This document shows, piece after piece, positions 33,318-43,400 of a stretch of DNA of 64,000 bases (position 1 is the stretch's first letter; the number at the start of each line of letters is the position of its first letter). The position numbers were made by a program, and so were the translations under genes. This DNA is from Cylindrobasidium torrendii FP15055 ss-10 (Eukaryota > Basidiomycota > Agaricomycetes > Agaricales > Physalacriaceae), in the NCBI GenBank assembly GCA_000934385.1, contig KN880474.1:62001-126000 (forward strand). Reading direction: 5' to 3'. The notes beneath the pieces were generated by a model. That model did not search any database and had not been told where the DNA came from. It saw only the letters and a program-made list of their open reading frames with translations.

Positions 33318-33545
33318 GTGTGTTGTAAACCATTAGAGCGCGACTCAAGCCACCGTTGAAATCGTATGGGTCGGCTGTGTGAAAATGAGGAGATCAATCT
33401 TTTGTCTGGCGCCCACGGCAGACACTTTCTGTTCCAAACCACACCGAGCTAACCCCGCATCAAGTCATGGTCGCCCTTTGACTCTCAGATGGTAGAGATG
33501 TATGGAGTCACGCTGAGGGCAGATATCCAACAAAACAGTATATTT
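33157..33545. other. Intergenic, 5' flank of F-box copy 3 and 3' end of RRP45
   Basis: The first 160 bp belongs to the F-box duplication unit. The remainder carries no supported gene. Confidence 0.5.
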
Positions 33546-34494
33546 TCATCTGACCTCGACCACTCTACTGCCCCAGTCCCGCTTGAGACTCTCCTCAACA
33601 AGTTCATGTAGGTCCTTCGCCTTCGTGACAGCGACGTTGATATACGAGAGGAGATCATCGGCAGCCAAGGGAACACCGCCAGCCTTTTGGACGACGCAAA
33701 GCTCACGTTGAGCATTGAGCGCAACAGACATAAGCCCGGCGCTAAGGCGTTGCTCGAGCGCAGATGGGTCGACGACGGGTTGTGTGGCAGCATCTGGAAA
33801 GAACGCAAATGTGATGCAGAATGGTGTGTGATGGATGGACAAAGGTGCGGGAGCGCGCTCCTCTGGTGGGTACTGGTAAAGTTTAAGCATGGGTCCACTT
33901 GACAGATTTGCAGGAGACGTACCACGGTAACCTCGTCTCCAGCGACCTCAACCTCAGGTTTTCGGAAATGTTTGAATGCGACGATGCCAGCCAGACAAGC
34001 GCAATCGAGAAGATTGCCTGCGTCTGAGAGACAGTGGAGAGTGAGACGGAGATGCCAAACGCGCTGACCGGCGACAATGCAGAGAGATTCCTTGTCCACT
34101 GCATCGCTGCGACGGAGAACTTTGTCCAGCATACGCGTGATCGTAACTTCTTCGTCTGAAGGGCTGGTGGGGTTCAGTAGCGTCCAGTAAAAGAGATTAG
34201 CGCGCGTACCTACCGGCCAATCTCGTATTCTGTGCCCGCCATTGGCGAAAGCTCTGAATGGATGGAAATGATACCCTCGAACGGGCGCTCAGGTGTGGGC
34301 TTGACCATCTTCGCGTCAATGTTGGCCAATACGCGCGTTTTTCCCAGGGCACATTCGACGCTACCCAGCTCGGCCCCAAAGGCTAAGGTCGGGGCCCGCA
34401 TCTCGAGTGGAAGGCGGCCGTCGATGCGCAAACTTTGCTTGAGCGCGTCAAACACGAACTCTTTTTCCGCGAGCGATGGTGATGGTGGACGCAT
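33546..34494 (-). CDS. RRP45: Exosome core subunit RRP45 (EXOSC9 type, RNase PH fold)
   Basis: Three exons (34214-34494, 33923-34163, 33546-33872) join in frame to 282 residues. Diagnostic segments are FVFDALKQSLRIDGRLPLEMR, VECALGKTRVLANI, KESLCIVAGQRVWHLRL and LSIHHTPFCITFAFF with VDPSALEQR. These are the RNase PH-fold features of RRP45, one of six ring subunits of the RNA exosome, which is catalytically inactive in eukaryotes and works in nuclear and cytoplasmic 3'-5' RNA decay. The length is close to yeast Rrp45 and lacks the C-terminal extension of the animal protein. The start is 54 bp from the start of TRM112 on the other strand. The first acceptor was chosen so that GRPSDEEVTITRMLDKV stays in frame. 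Confidence 0.93.
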
Positions 34495-34548
34495 GATGGA
34501 GAGCAATACTTTCGATCGTCGATCAACTTTTCTCTGTCTGTACCAGCG
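34495..34548. promoter_or_regulatory. 54-bp bidirectional promoter region between RRP45 and TRM112
   Basis: Only 54 bp separate the two divergent start codons, so both transcripts must start within this stretch or inside the neighbouring gene. No TATA box is evident. The regulatory role is inferred from geometry. Confidence 0.6.
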
Positions 34549-35068
34549 ATGGTCCGTTTAATGACCCACAACCTGCTCGCATGCCACGCGAAAGGATGCA
34601 CGACAAACAACTTCCCGCTGGCCCTCAAGGACGTCCAAATTGAACTGCGCGAATCCGACTTCAATCCCGACTTCCTGAAGGGTTTCTTACCAAAACTCGA
34701 TTGGCCTGCGCTCGTCCTTGCCGCACGACAGGTCAGCCCACCCCGCGTGGGAATACGCTAGATCTCAAATGATTGCTAGTTGGGAGACGAAACCCTGCCC
34801 TTGCAGCAGCCAGAAATGTTGGACGACGAGTTTCTGAAAAATCTGCATCATGTCCTCCTCGAAGTGCGTCACACATTTAGCCGAAAAGGCTCTCCTCATA
34901 ACATATATCCTAGATACATATCGAGGAAGGCTCAATGACCTGCCCAAACTGTGCTCACGTCTATCCCATTTCGAATGGGATACCGAATATGGTGCGTCTA
35001 CTGTAACCCCATCCTCACCTGTTATGCTCACATCCCGCTAGCTCCTCGCTGAGCATGAAATTGGCTAA
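34549..35068 (+). CDS. TRM112: TRM112, activator subunit of methyltransferases
   Basis: Four exons (34549-34731, 34780-34863, 34914-34991, 35042-35068) join in frame to 123 residues, the usual length of the family. The start is [17 protein letters not shown]; the first zinc Cys pair is in CHAKGC and the second in [20 protein letters not shown]. The end is [11 protein letters not shown]112 is the obligate partner of several SAM-dependent methyltransferases that modify tRNA, 18S rRNA and release factor eRF1 (established in yeast and human). It sits head to head with the exosome gene RRP45. Confidence 0.95.
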
Positions 35069-35516
35069 TTCAAACCTCCATGTATCATTATTCTGCAGCC
35101 ATAGACATCCATCGTCTATTTCTGCATTCCCTCTGTAGGGCAAGTAGCATGTCATACAGACCAAGTGCTACGGCCAGGTGGTGCCACCATTTCACCACTA
35201 ACACCAAGCCATTAGTAGCTTTTTGGGAACACGCAAACAAACCATGGCAATGCCCGCACTTCAGCGTCAGCGCCCGGTATAGAGAGAAAGAGAAATCTTT
35301 TGTGGTATTTTCCGAGTCTTTTTCTAATATCTGCCTATTTTCTGAGAAAGAGATTGTCCTACGCCTTTCGCGCCTCGTCGCCACTTGCACAACACATCCA
35401 CATTCATCCTATCCTGATTCCTGGTAAACTACCATTTTCCTGGCCGCGTCGTCGCCCTCGCAAGCTCACTAAAGTTGAACCATGAGTACCCCGAGCCTCT
35501 GGTGTGCTGAGAGGGC
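35069..35516. other. Intergenic between convergent TRM112 and PAN3
   Basis: This holds the 3' flanks of both genes. Short open frames on both strands have no recognisable product. Confidence 0.5.
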
Positions 35517-37951
35517 TTACCCAAACGCATTCTCCACGCACGACTTGATCTCCCTGTAGCTCACCACAAGACAGCTCTGCTCATCCCGCGCAATCAACAT
35601 CACTTTCTCCTCCGAGCCAGCATCCAGTTTATTCAAGCACGTAAGAACATGGCCCAAGTTCGTCACCGGATTGCCATACTCGTCCGACTGGTGGAAGACG
35701 TAGTCTCTGAAGAGCTTGATCAAGTACCGGTCACCAGTCTCGCTCCAGCGTGCATCTCGCGCAAACTCTGGCCGTTCGTTGATGAAGCCAAATTTGGCCA
35801 GAAGGCGCACGAGACGCGCATTCTCTAGCTCGCCCATGAGTTCATTTTCCAGACAGTCCGCGGCGCTGAATGGGTGTCAGCCAATGAAAGTGACACGGGA
35901 CAGCACTGAAGAAACATACTGTAGAGCGTCGTCCATCTCCTTGACGAGCCTTGAGCTAATGATATCGAAGAAATGCGTGATGTTCTGTTGTGTGTTAGTG
36001 TTGATCCAGTCACTGTGTAAAATCCACTCACTCGATGAGGGTTGTTCTTACTAATGAGGAACAACGCCGCAGTCTTCACATCCTGACTGTAGCTTCTTGC
36101 CATCGCCTCAAGGCTCTTCTGGAACTGTCCACCCGTAGCCGCGTTTGTCTGACCAACACACAAACCAATGATGAGGCGGCCGAACATCGAGAGATCATCT
36201 AATTGTTGCTGCTGCAGAACTTGTTGTGGATCTTGGCCAGCACTCGCCATCCGCGCATACTGGTCAAACATTGTCACATCCATCAGCCCACAAGACCCTA
36301 TACGGACACGGTTTTTGCCTGTAAGGAGAATCTTGGTGGGGTCAACGACTCGCACCGACATGCCAGCTTCGTGTACGCGCCGAATAGCGCTTGCCAGTTG
36401 GATGATATAGGACCAAAGAGTGCTTTCTGGCACGGGAACGGGCGAAGAATTCCGAGCCGAGATGAGCATGTATGGGCTGTTGTTCGGGGCCGTCGTGCCC
36501 TGGGTCTTGTTGAAATGGAGGTCGTATAACGTGCGCGCGCCGGGGTAGTAGGTGTAAGCCAGAACAAGAGAGCTGTCGCCGAACGAACGAGTCGTGAAGG
36601 CTTCAGCTATGGCAACAATGCCGGGGTGACGAATCTTTCCCCATTGTTCAATGGGTGCGAAAGCCGCCTGACTGATCAAGCGGAAGTCTGAGAGATTGTG
36701 AGAATGGGGAATGAGTGGATGCACGGAGCTCACTTTCGACGCGACGCAAGGCGTATGGAATTCCATCGGCTTCCTTGACCGCACGATAGACTGTCGACTG
36801 CCATTGGCCAAATTTGCGGCGGTCGGCGGGGGATGTCTCAAGAGGGACGAGGGTATGATATCCTTGAAGCTCGTCGGGGAGGCCCAGAGGAGCACCTGGG
36901 GCGGGACCGCCGCGAGTGACTTCACTGCGCATCTGGAGAGTTTGACGGAGCTCGTGGGATGAAGGCATGTAATGACTGTCGTTAGAGTTGTTCACAAAAG
37001 AGGGTGGTACGGTCTGGGTGTACAAATGGTAGTTGAGCTGTTGGAACATAAGCAGAAAGCATTGGGAAGAGGTATAACACTCACAGGCTCGCGAACAAAG
37101 TGAGGGGTGGAGAAGTAGCTCATGTCGTAGTGCTGGTCGTCGTAGTATTGCTATAGGGTATTAGAAGACATTGCTCGCATTTTGTTGTGTTGTACGCGTA
37201 CATCGCCCATAGGTTCCAGACCGCCGTCTTCATAGTGGTACTCGTACGAGTCATCTTCATGGTACCCATTCTCTGCCAATGGCGGGGAGGGTGTCAACGA
37301 AGCAGGCGCGGGACTGTGAAGGTGAGAACAGGAACTATATGCTTTTGGAGAACTGTGCGCTTACGAAGAGGCATGATTCGACTTTTCAGGTGAAGTAACG
37401 GCTGACTTGGGGACGAAGACTGGCGCGTTCACAGCTTGGGCCGAGAGGGATGGAGTCACTGGGACAGGTGTCTCTGGACGAACATTTCTGGGAATGTTGG
37501 ATAAGTGGAATCAACATGGATATCACAGGCGTACTCGAATGCTGCTGCTGCCGCGTCCGAGGCTGCTACCGCCGCTGCTTCTTCTTCCGCCTGGAGGTGG
37601 TGAGATCATGCAAGCCCAAGCAGGGGATTGACGAACGGTGGGCGTAGGGTGTTGGAAGATGCATCCTTTGCCTTGGTATTTGCAGGAACTGATCTAGGTG
37701 AGTTTCAACCAAATGCTCGCCGCGTCCAACTAACCCATATATCATCACGTTTCGACATTGCCGTTGCGTTGAATCTACTCAGGGCGATGAGCAAGCCAGC
37801 CAGGAACACTGAATTGGCGCGCACCTCGGCGCGTAGGGATCGCAGACGCGCTGGATGTGCGCGATTCGTCTTCCTGGACAAACTGTGCAGCCTCGGGCTT
37901 GACAATCTTGATGGCAGAAAGCGCGGGTGGTGGAGAAAAGAAAGAGGCCAT
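35517..37951 (-). CDS. PAN3: PAN3, regulatory subunit of the PAN2-PAN3 poly(A) nuclease
   Basis: A multi-exon gene starts at the ATG at 37951 (MASFFSPPP; first exon 37825-37951) and ends at 35517. After an exon join, a C3H zinc finger appears: [18 protein letters not shown]...H, split by an intron. A PAM2-like motif follows ([11 protein letters not shown]), predicted to bind poly(A)-binding protein. Next is a pseudokinase domain ([56 protein letters not shown]), then a short coiled coil and the C-terminal PAN3 domain: [63 protein letters not shown]3 recruits PAN2 to start mRNA poly(A) shortening in the cytoplasm. The N-terminal exon joins are short and were placed by frame, so they are less certain than the rest. 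Confidence 0.92.
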
Positions 37952-38317
37952 TATGCCAACCTAAATTATTACAAAAAGAAAGGCAACAAAGGGGAATCCG
38001 AGGCGCCTCGACGCTGTCCAGCAGTGGGCGACTGCAGATGACGGTCGGTAGCAGGATGACTTTAGCGCAAGGGGAGGGTTGATGTCAGCGCGGCCGTTGC
38101 CGAGATGCCTCCGTTCTTAATATTTGGGAAGCGCAATTCTTTTTCTGATGTCAAGTGAAGCTTGTAGCAATATTTCTTCATCCATTTTATCTACTCTCAC
38201 CCACAAGTGGACATTCCAAGCATCTCATTTCATTGTCACTGTGGCCAGTGATCGAATGTGACGCATTTCCATCGTCTGTGACCGGCGGCAGTGGGACCTT
38301 TCCCCACGACCACCATC
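37952..38317. promoter_or_regulatory. Divergent promoter region between PAN3 and TFIIE beta
   Basis: This 366-bp stretch between two divergent start codons must hold both promoters. No clear TATA box or regulatory repeat was recognised. Confidence 0.45.
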
Positions 38318-39380
38318 ATGTCGAAAGAACCTTCCGCTTTTAAGCAAAGCCTGAAGCGTGACTACACATCATGGACTGCCCAACCCCAGAAATCTGGAGA
38401 CGCCGATTATGAGCCAGAGGCAGCGCCGGCTCCAAAGAAGAAAGCAAAGACGAAATCCAGTACCGTCGTTCACGGCACATCTCCAGTCTGGCCGCTTATC
38501 TCTTGTTAGATGTCGTCTTCTCGCAGCCGAAGGATACAGGAACTGGCGTGCACGTCAATACACAGCTGGTGTACGCCGTGCAACACTTGAAGGTCTGCTT
38601 TGGATGACTGCAATGTCTCCAGCCAGCGTTGACACCTGTTCCAGACCAACCAGAATCCCATGCGTCTACAAGATCTAGCTATCATGACAAACACACCTCT
38701 TGACACCGATGAGGCCTTATTGGAGAAATTCAAGGCGCATGATAAAGTGGCATACGATGAAAAGACGGGCTTGTATAGTTATAAGGTGCGGCACAGTGCC
38801 CCATTCTTCTACGTGCTCACCTTCTTTCCATTGCAGCACGAGTTCAACTTTAGAAATAAGGCATCACTGCTTACTGAGATCCAACGCCGAACGCGCAAAG
38901 GTGGCGGCATTGCCGTTCGAGATCTGAAAGATGTTTGGAAGGAGGCGCCAGCCGCTGTGGAGGAGCTGGAGAAGGAGGGCGAGGTGCTTGTGACAAGGAC
39001 AGCGAAGGATGGCCAGTTAAAGATGGTATTCTGGAACGAGGTCAAGCCTGGTGAGGAGACCGGAGGACAGAACGTGGAAAAAGGTATGTCTTGTGTCCAT
39101 GCTCCGTACTCCCTAATGCTTGCTCGAAGAGTTTATGGATCTTTGGCATGCGCTGAAGGTACCAGACGATGTCGACCTTCTGAGGCAGCTTGGCGCGGAT
39201 GGTCTCCAGGTTACTGCCAGCGCCAACCCTGTTCCCAACAAGGGCGCGCAGCCCAAGAAGAAGGGCAAGAAGGGCGGCGCCCCTCGACAGCGCCAGATCA
39301 AGCTCACAAACACGCACTTGAAGGGAGAAATCGATTTAACGAAGGACTTTGCATTTCAGTTTGGCAGTAACAAGTCGTAG
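38318..39380 (+). CDS. TFA2: TFIIE beta subunit (general transcription factor)
   Basis: Five exons (38318-38459, 38510-38592, 38645-38785, 38837-39083, 39130-39380) join in frame to 287 residues. A charged N-terminus (SKEPSAFKQSLKRD) is followed by two winged-helix segments: LVYAVQHLKTNQNPMRLQDL and FNFRNKASLLTEIQRRTRKGG with IAVRDLKDVWKEAPAAVEELEKEG. A basic C-terminal tail includes PKKKGKKGG and the conserved NTHLKGEIDLTKDF. TFIIE beta works with TFIIE alpha in the RNA polymerase II pre-initiation complex to recruit and regulate TFIIH. The length and order fit fungal Tfa2-type proteins. Confidence 0.9.
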
Positions 39381-39611
39381 TGTAGGTTCTATCTTGTCTT
39401 ATTTATGTGTAGAATCCAATCCCTTGTTTTCCCCATTCTTGCACCGCTGGTCTGGATGCACTGACGTACAGTGTAACCAGAGGAACTTCTGCGAAGAAGA
39501 AACGACTGCAATGGCGACCCTGGCCCTCACGCTGTCATTGGCCGTCCTGCTCCATTATGATTGTGTCATCGACGCATGGATGCCCACCACAGAGTTTTCC
39601 GTCTGGTTCTC

Positions 39612-40214
39612 ATGTTTCCCTACAACCATCACCCATCCTCTCCAATGATGACCCCGCCGTATTCCCCGACCAACACCCTCCCAACTGAATCCTCGTCAAG
39701 CGGGCCTTCGACGCCCAAATACGAATACGACGACGATGGGTGGTCGCTGGAGCTGCCACCGCTGCCGCCGAGCGGCATGCCTACACCCGCAGACGAGCCG
39801 GACGAATCTGGATACTGGCCGATGGAACCCACGCCGCCGCCTGTTCCCAAGCGGGGCGGGCTGCGCCCTCTCATGCTCAGCCCAATGGCCTCCATATTCC
39901 CTCGCGAAACACCATCCGCCAATCACACACCGTCGCAATCACTCAGCGTTCCCGGCCAAAACAATATCTTCATCGACGTCCCACAAATGCAACAACCGCC
40001 TGCGTTGACGGTGCCGCGGTTGCCCCGGCGCAAAAGCATAACGAGCGCACCACGGAGAGCATTGCTTAGACCACCAGAGCAGCAGCACAGAAAGGCTGCG
40101 AGCGAGAGCAATACGCGGGACACTTTGAAGCTGAGGCTGGACCTGAACTTGGACATTTCGGTGGAAATCAAGGCGCGCGTGAATGGGAATGTCACGTTGA
40201 CGCTCTTCCAATAA
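39612..40214 (+). CDS. Low-complexity hypothetical protein with ordered C-terminus
   Basis: This is a single-exon frame of 200 residues from the ATG at 39612 (MFPYNHHPSSPMM). Most of it is Pro/Ser/Thr-rich and likely disordered, with a tract of Pro-rich turns (LELPPLPPSGMPTPADEPDE) and basic RRKS and RRALLRPPE segments. Only the C-terminus looks ordered: LKLRLDLNLDISVEIKARVNG, alternating hydrophobic and charged residues as in an amphipathic beta strand pair. I do not recognise a named family and assign no function. The frame is much longer than those on the other strand, and the C-terminal pattern argues that it is a real gene. Confidence 0.6.
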   Translation: MFPYNHHPSSPMMTPPYSPTNTLPTESSSSGPSTPKYEYDDDGWSLELPPLPPSGMPTPADEPDESGYWPMEPTPPPVPKRGGLRPLMLSPMASIFPRETPSANHTPSQSLSVPGQNNIFIDVPQMQQPPALTVPRLPRRKSITSAPRRALLRPPEQQHRKAASESNTRDTLKLRLDLNLDISVEIKARVNGNVTLTLFQ

Positions 40215-40528
40215 TTCTTATTCCCTGTAGAACTCTCTTTTCGGTCTCCTGCATATTTACGGACCATGGACATCACATACTACTACATAGGACGCGTTGT
40301 AAAATTGAGGAAATTTGGCTTTACTTCGAGAGTGTGCGGTTGAACCTCCATACTGCGTCGGTGTCCCCGAGTCCTTCAAGGTCCATTTCTGCTCAAGTTA
40401 GGTATATGAATGCTAGCCCTCATGCAACATGTCGTTGATTCAGAATACTGCAAGTACTGTGCCCAAGAACAGGACGGCCAGCCATTTGGACCCGGCGATT
40501 GTGGCACCCGAACGAGAGGCTCGATCAC
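40215..40528. other. Intergenic, no gene supported
   Basis: This is the 3' flank of the preceding gene and the upstream flank of the first tRNA. Nothing else is recognised. Confidence 0.5.
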
Positions 40529-40610
40529 GGCGCTATAGCCAAGTGGTTACGGCGAGAGATTAGAAATCTCTTCCTCTTTGAGGGCGCAGGTTCGAATCCT
40601 GCTGGCGTCG
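40529..40610 (+). tRNA. tRNA-Ser (anticodon AGA), copy 1
   Basis: This 82-nt intronless class II tRNA folds by eye. The acceptor stem GGCGCTA pairs with TGGCGTC (two G-U pairs) and the discriminator is G. The D arm is GCC/GGC. The anticodon arm AGAGA-TTAGAAA-TCTCT has AGA in the loop (reads UCU). A long variable arm CCTC-TTT-GAGG is typical of Ser, and the T arm is GCAGG-TTCGAAT-CCTGC. A run of T follows within about 25 bp and may serve as the Pol III terminator. Confidence 0.95.
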
Positions 40611-42823
40611 CTATGTCGGGATACGTTTGTTTTTCACAAGAGCAATTCTATTCGACTGTCATTTTTGTGCTGACGAGCCAAAAAGAGCTTGAATGCTCTG
40701 GAGTGTGAGCCTCTGAGCCTCTAACTGCATTTGAGCACATTGTTCACTTGGGTGCAACTTGGAATGGCTACATAGTCTCGGTAGGCTAAGGACTTGCTGG
40801 CCTACTACAAGTATTAAGTATAACACACCTCCGATCCCTCAGCTCTGGCAGCATACGCATTGAACAGAGCATAGAAATATCCTGTTAGCACGTCATGTCA
40901 TGCTTCAGGCGTTGTGAGCTCTCTTGTACATCCTGTAGCTTGCCCTAAGCTCACGGTCTAATTATTGACGCGTCCGCGTCAAAAGACGAGCACTGACAAG
41001 AAGTTTCTCCTCGACTTTGGCAGCTCGATACGCAGGTTTCGGTTCAGCTTTGATATTGCTACTTACTATGTCGTTGTTCGTGGGAAGTCGCGAAGCAGGG
41101 ATTCTGCACTCTTTGGAGACAAGGTGGGAGTACTTTGCAGTGTCTACAACGTCGATTTCTGAGTAGTTTCCAATACCTAGAGGTGGTTCCTCCATCTTCC
41201 CTGTGAATTTGGGCGTTCGTTAACATTTAACAGTCAACACAAACGAACATAAGGACCCACATTCCCCCGGTGGTTATTCTTGCATCGATTGAATCGTCGA
41301 GAAGTACCTACCTGTCCACAGCTGTACATCCACGGGCCGTCCGCAAACCTCTTCAGCCTGAGTCTCGAACTTTGCTCGAACTCAAGACCCGCTCCATGTG
41401 GATGAGTTCTGGATGTAGAATAAGTTAGGAACTCAACGCCACACGGGTATGTCCGGCCCGCGGGCGTGTGTACAGCGCACATGCTTGTGCCTCCCCCAAC
41501 CTCCCCCTTGGACCTCATAAAATGCGTGTGCGCGTATGGGGGAGATGAACGGGGGTGCTCGGTCTATGAATGTCTATTTCCCCAATTTCCCCCTCATCCG
41601 AGATGAAATGAAGTGGGCTCGTTCTGAAGGCTTGGCTGTAGGCGCTCGATGTGCAGCACTGTATATCCTCTCGGGCGTAGTACCAGTCAAGAGAGAAGCG
41701 AATTTCAACTTGGGCTGAGGGCTCACGACACGAGTCGATTCGCAAGGGTCTAGAAGTCCAGCGTACACACTGACTTTTGCACTGAAGAAGGCATGAAGGC
41801 AGGACCCGACGAGTTCCTTGCCCGGTTTTATCACTCGACGAGCATCAGACAAGCATGGTGTGCTCCCCACCCTTCACTTCCTACCTGTTCCGACACTTTT
41901 TCCGACTGGTACTCAGTTGTGTCGCTATCCCGAGCCGGGTGGGGAAGAGTTGAAAGAGCCACAGCGAAGTCGGACCAGAGGCAGGAGCTCGGGGACGTGA
42001 TAGATAGCTCTTTCGTCAACTCACCGAGCCCGCAACGTCAACTGCAAAAGGGAAATGGCACATTCTGCGTGTGATGGTTGACAGGCTAAACTATATTGGC
42101 AGACCATGCATGCCGTGCTCGGTGGAGGCTCAAATTCAAAGCTCTGTATCGGCGGCTTCGGAATGTGGACTGAGCGGTTTGAAGCAGCAGTGCTGCGCAG
42201 CCTCCACACGAATAGCACGGGATGCCAACAACACTCTGAGCTGGAGATCCGTGTGGGCTCCTCGGAAAGGGCGCGCTAGCACTTAGCCAGAGTCGGAGGC
42301 GAATCATAGAATGCAGGCTCACATACCACCGCTGCTTGCATTTAGCTCGTACTGCCCGGAGCCATGAATGCAGTCTGTATGAATAGCATTTCCGTCATAG
42401 GTGGATGGATCATTAGTTAGTTTATTGTTCGAAACAAGTGAGGATGAGTCGGAATGACAGAACGGACAGACGGACGACAGACCCACAGGGCTCTGTCATT
42501 GCGCGAAAGAGACCCCCTCGAGGCTAGAAAAAAACGTGGGCAGGACGGGAGGCCGACAGGCAGAGTGGTCGGAAGCGGACGAACGCTGAGCAGGAGGATA
42601 ATCGGATCGATCGTTATAGGGTCGTTGCGGTGTCTACGATGGTGTACAAGAGAACAGGATATCATGGGACACTTTTGTACATGGTTTGTGGACAGCGAGC
42701 GTGTGGATTTGTATGCGTGCGATATAAAAAAAAGGTGTTAGGTTAAGGTGAAGAAGGGGTTGAAGAGAATAAAAATAGGATCCGCAAAAAAAAAGTAACG
42801 GTGCGCTTGGAGAGGGGGGAGAA
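40611..42823. other. Gene-poor stretch of 2.2 kb
   Basis: Only short overlapping open frames exist, without domain signatures. The last 350 bp before 42824 is probably 3' UTR of the minus-strand gene there. No transposon ends or tandem repeats were recognised by eye. Confidence 0.45.
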
Positions 42824-43400
42824 TCAAAATCCATCCAGGCATCCACCGGCAGCAGCCCGCTCCCGCTCGCACATCGACAAGGCCTGACACTTTTCCAAGC
42901 GTCTGCGTTTCTTGTCGGTCAAAGGTGATGGCGGGAAGGGGAGGTCGTCGGCAAAGATCTGGGGAGGAGAAAGGGATTTGGACTTCTTCGTCTTGAGCTT
43001 GAGCTTTTTTTCTGGCGGTTGGGAAAATGCGTAATCAAGAGGTGGTGTTGCTGGTCCAGGGGCACAGGCCTTGAAAAGGAGGCTGGACGAGCCCGTTGAG
43101 GTCGCAGAGTCATCGCTCTCGTCACTCTCGTCGGGGACAAGGTCGGGGACGGCGGGGAGGTCAAATGTATAACACCTGCCACCGCGTTCGGGAAGAGCTG
43201 GGAAGGGTTCAATGGCGTATCAAACCGGGTCGCACTGGCGACTCACCACACGAATTGGGAACGACCACTATCGGCGTGCGGTCATATGAGGGTGCATCGA
43301 ACGTTTTGGTGAGAAGTGGGGACGACGGGAAATGGACGGCGTGTGGTGTATGATTTGACTTGGCTCGCTTCAGGATCGGGCGCGGCGGGGTAGCGAACAT
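42824..43400 (-). CDS. Small hypothetical protein with PRPILKR motif
   Basis: Two exons (43247-43400, 42824-43197) join in frame to 175 residues. The N-terminus reads MFATPPRPILKRAKSN, then HAVHFPSSPLLTKTFDAPSYDRTPIVVVPN. Across the intron the sequence continues SCALPERGGRCYTF. The second half is acidic and Ser-rich (DESDESDDSATSTGSSS), followed by Lys-rich KKLKLKTKKSKS and a C-terminal basic DKKRRRLEKC. The PRPILK and VxF segments resemble short docking motifs found in phosphatase-1 partners and basidiomycete hypothetical proteins (inference only). The function is unknown; the basic clusters suggest nuclear location. The clean splice and the in-frame join support a real gene. Confidence 0.65.
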
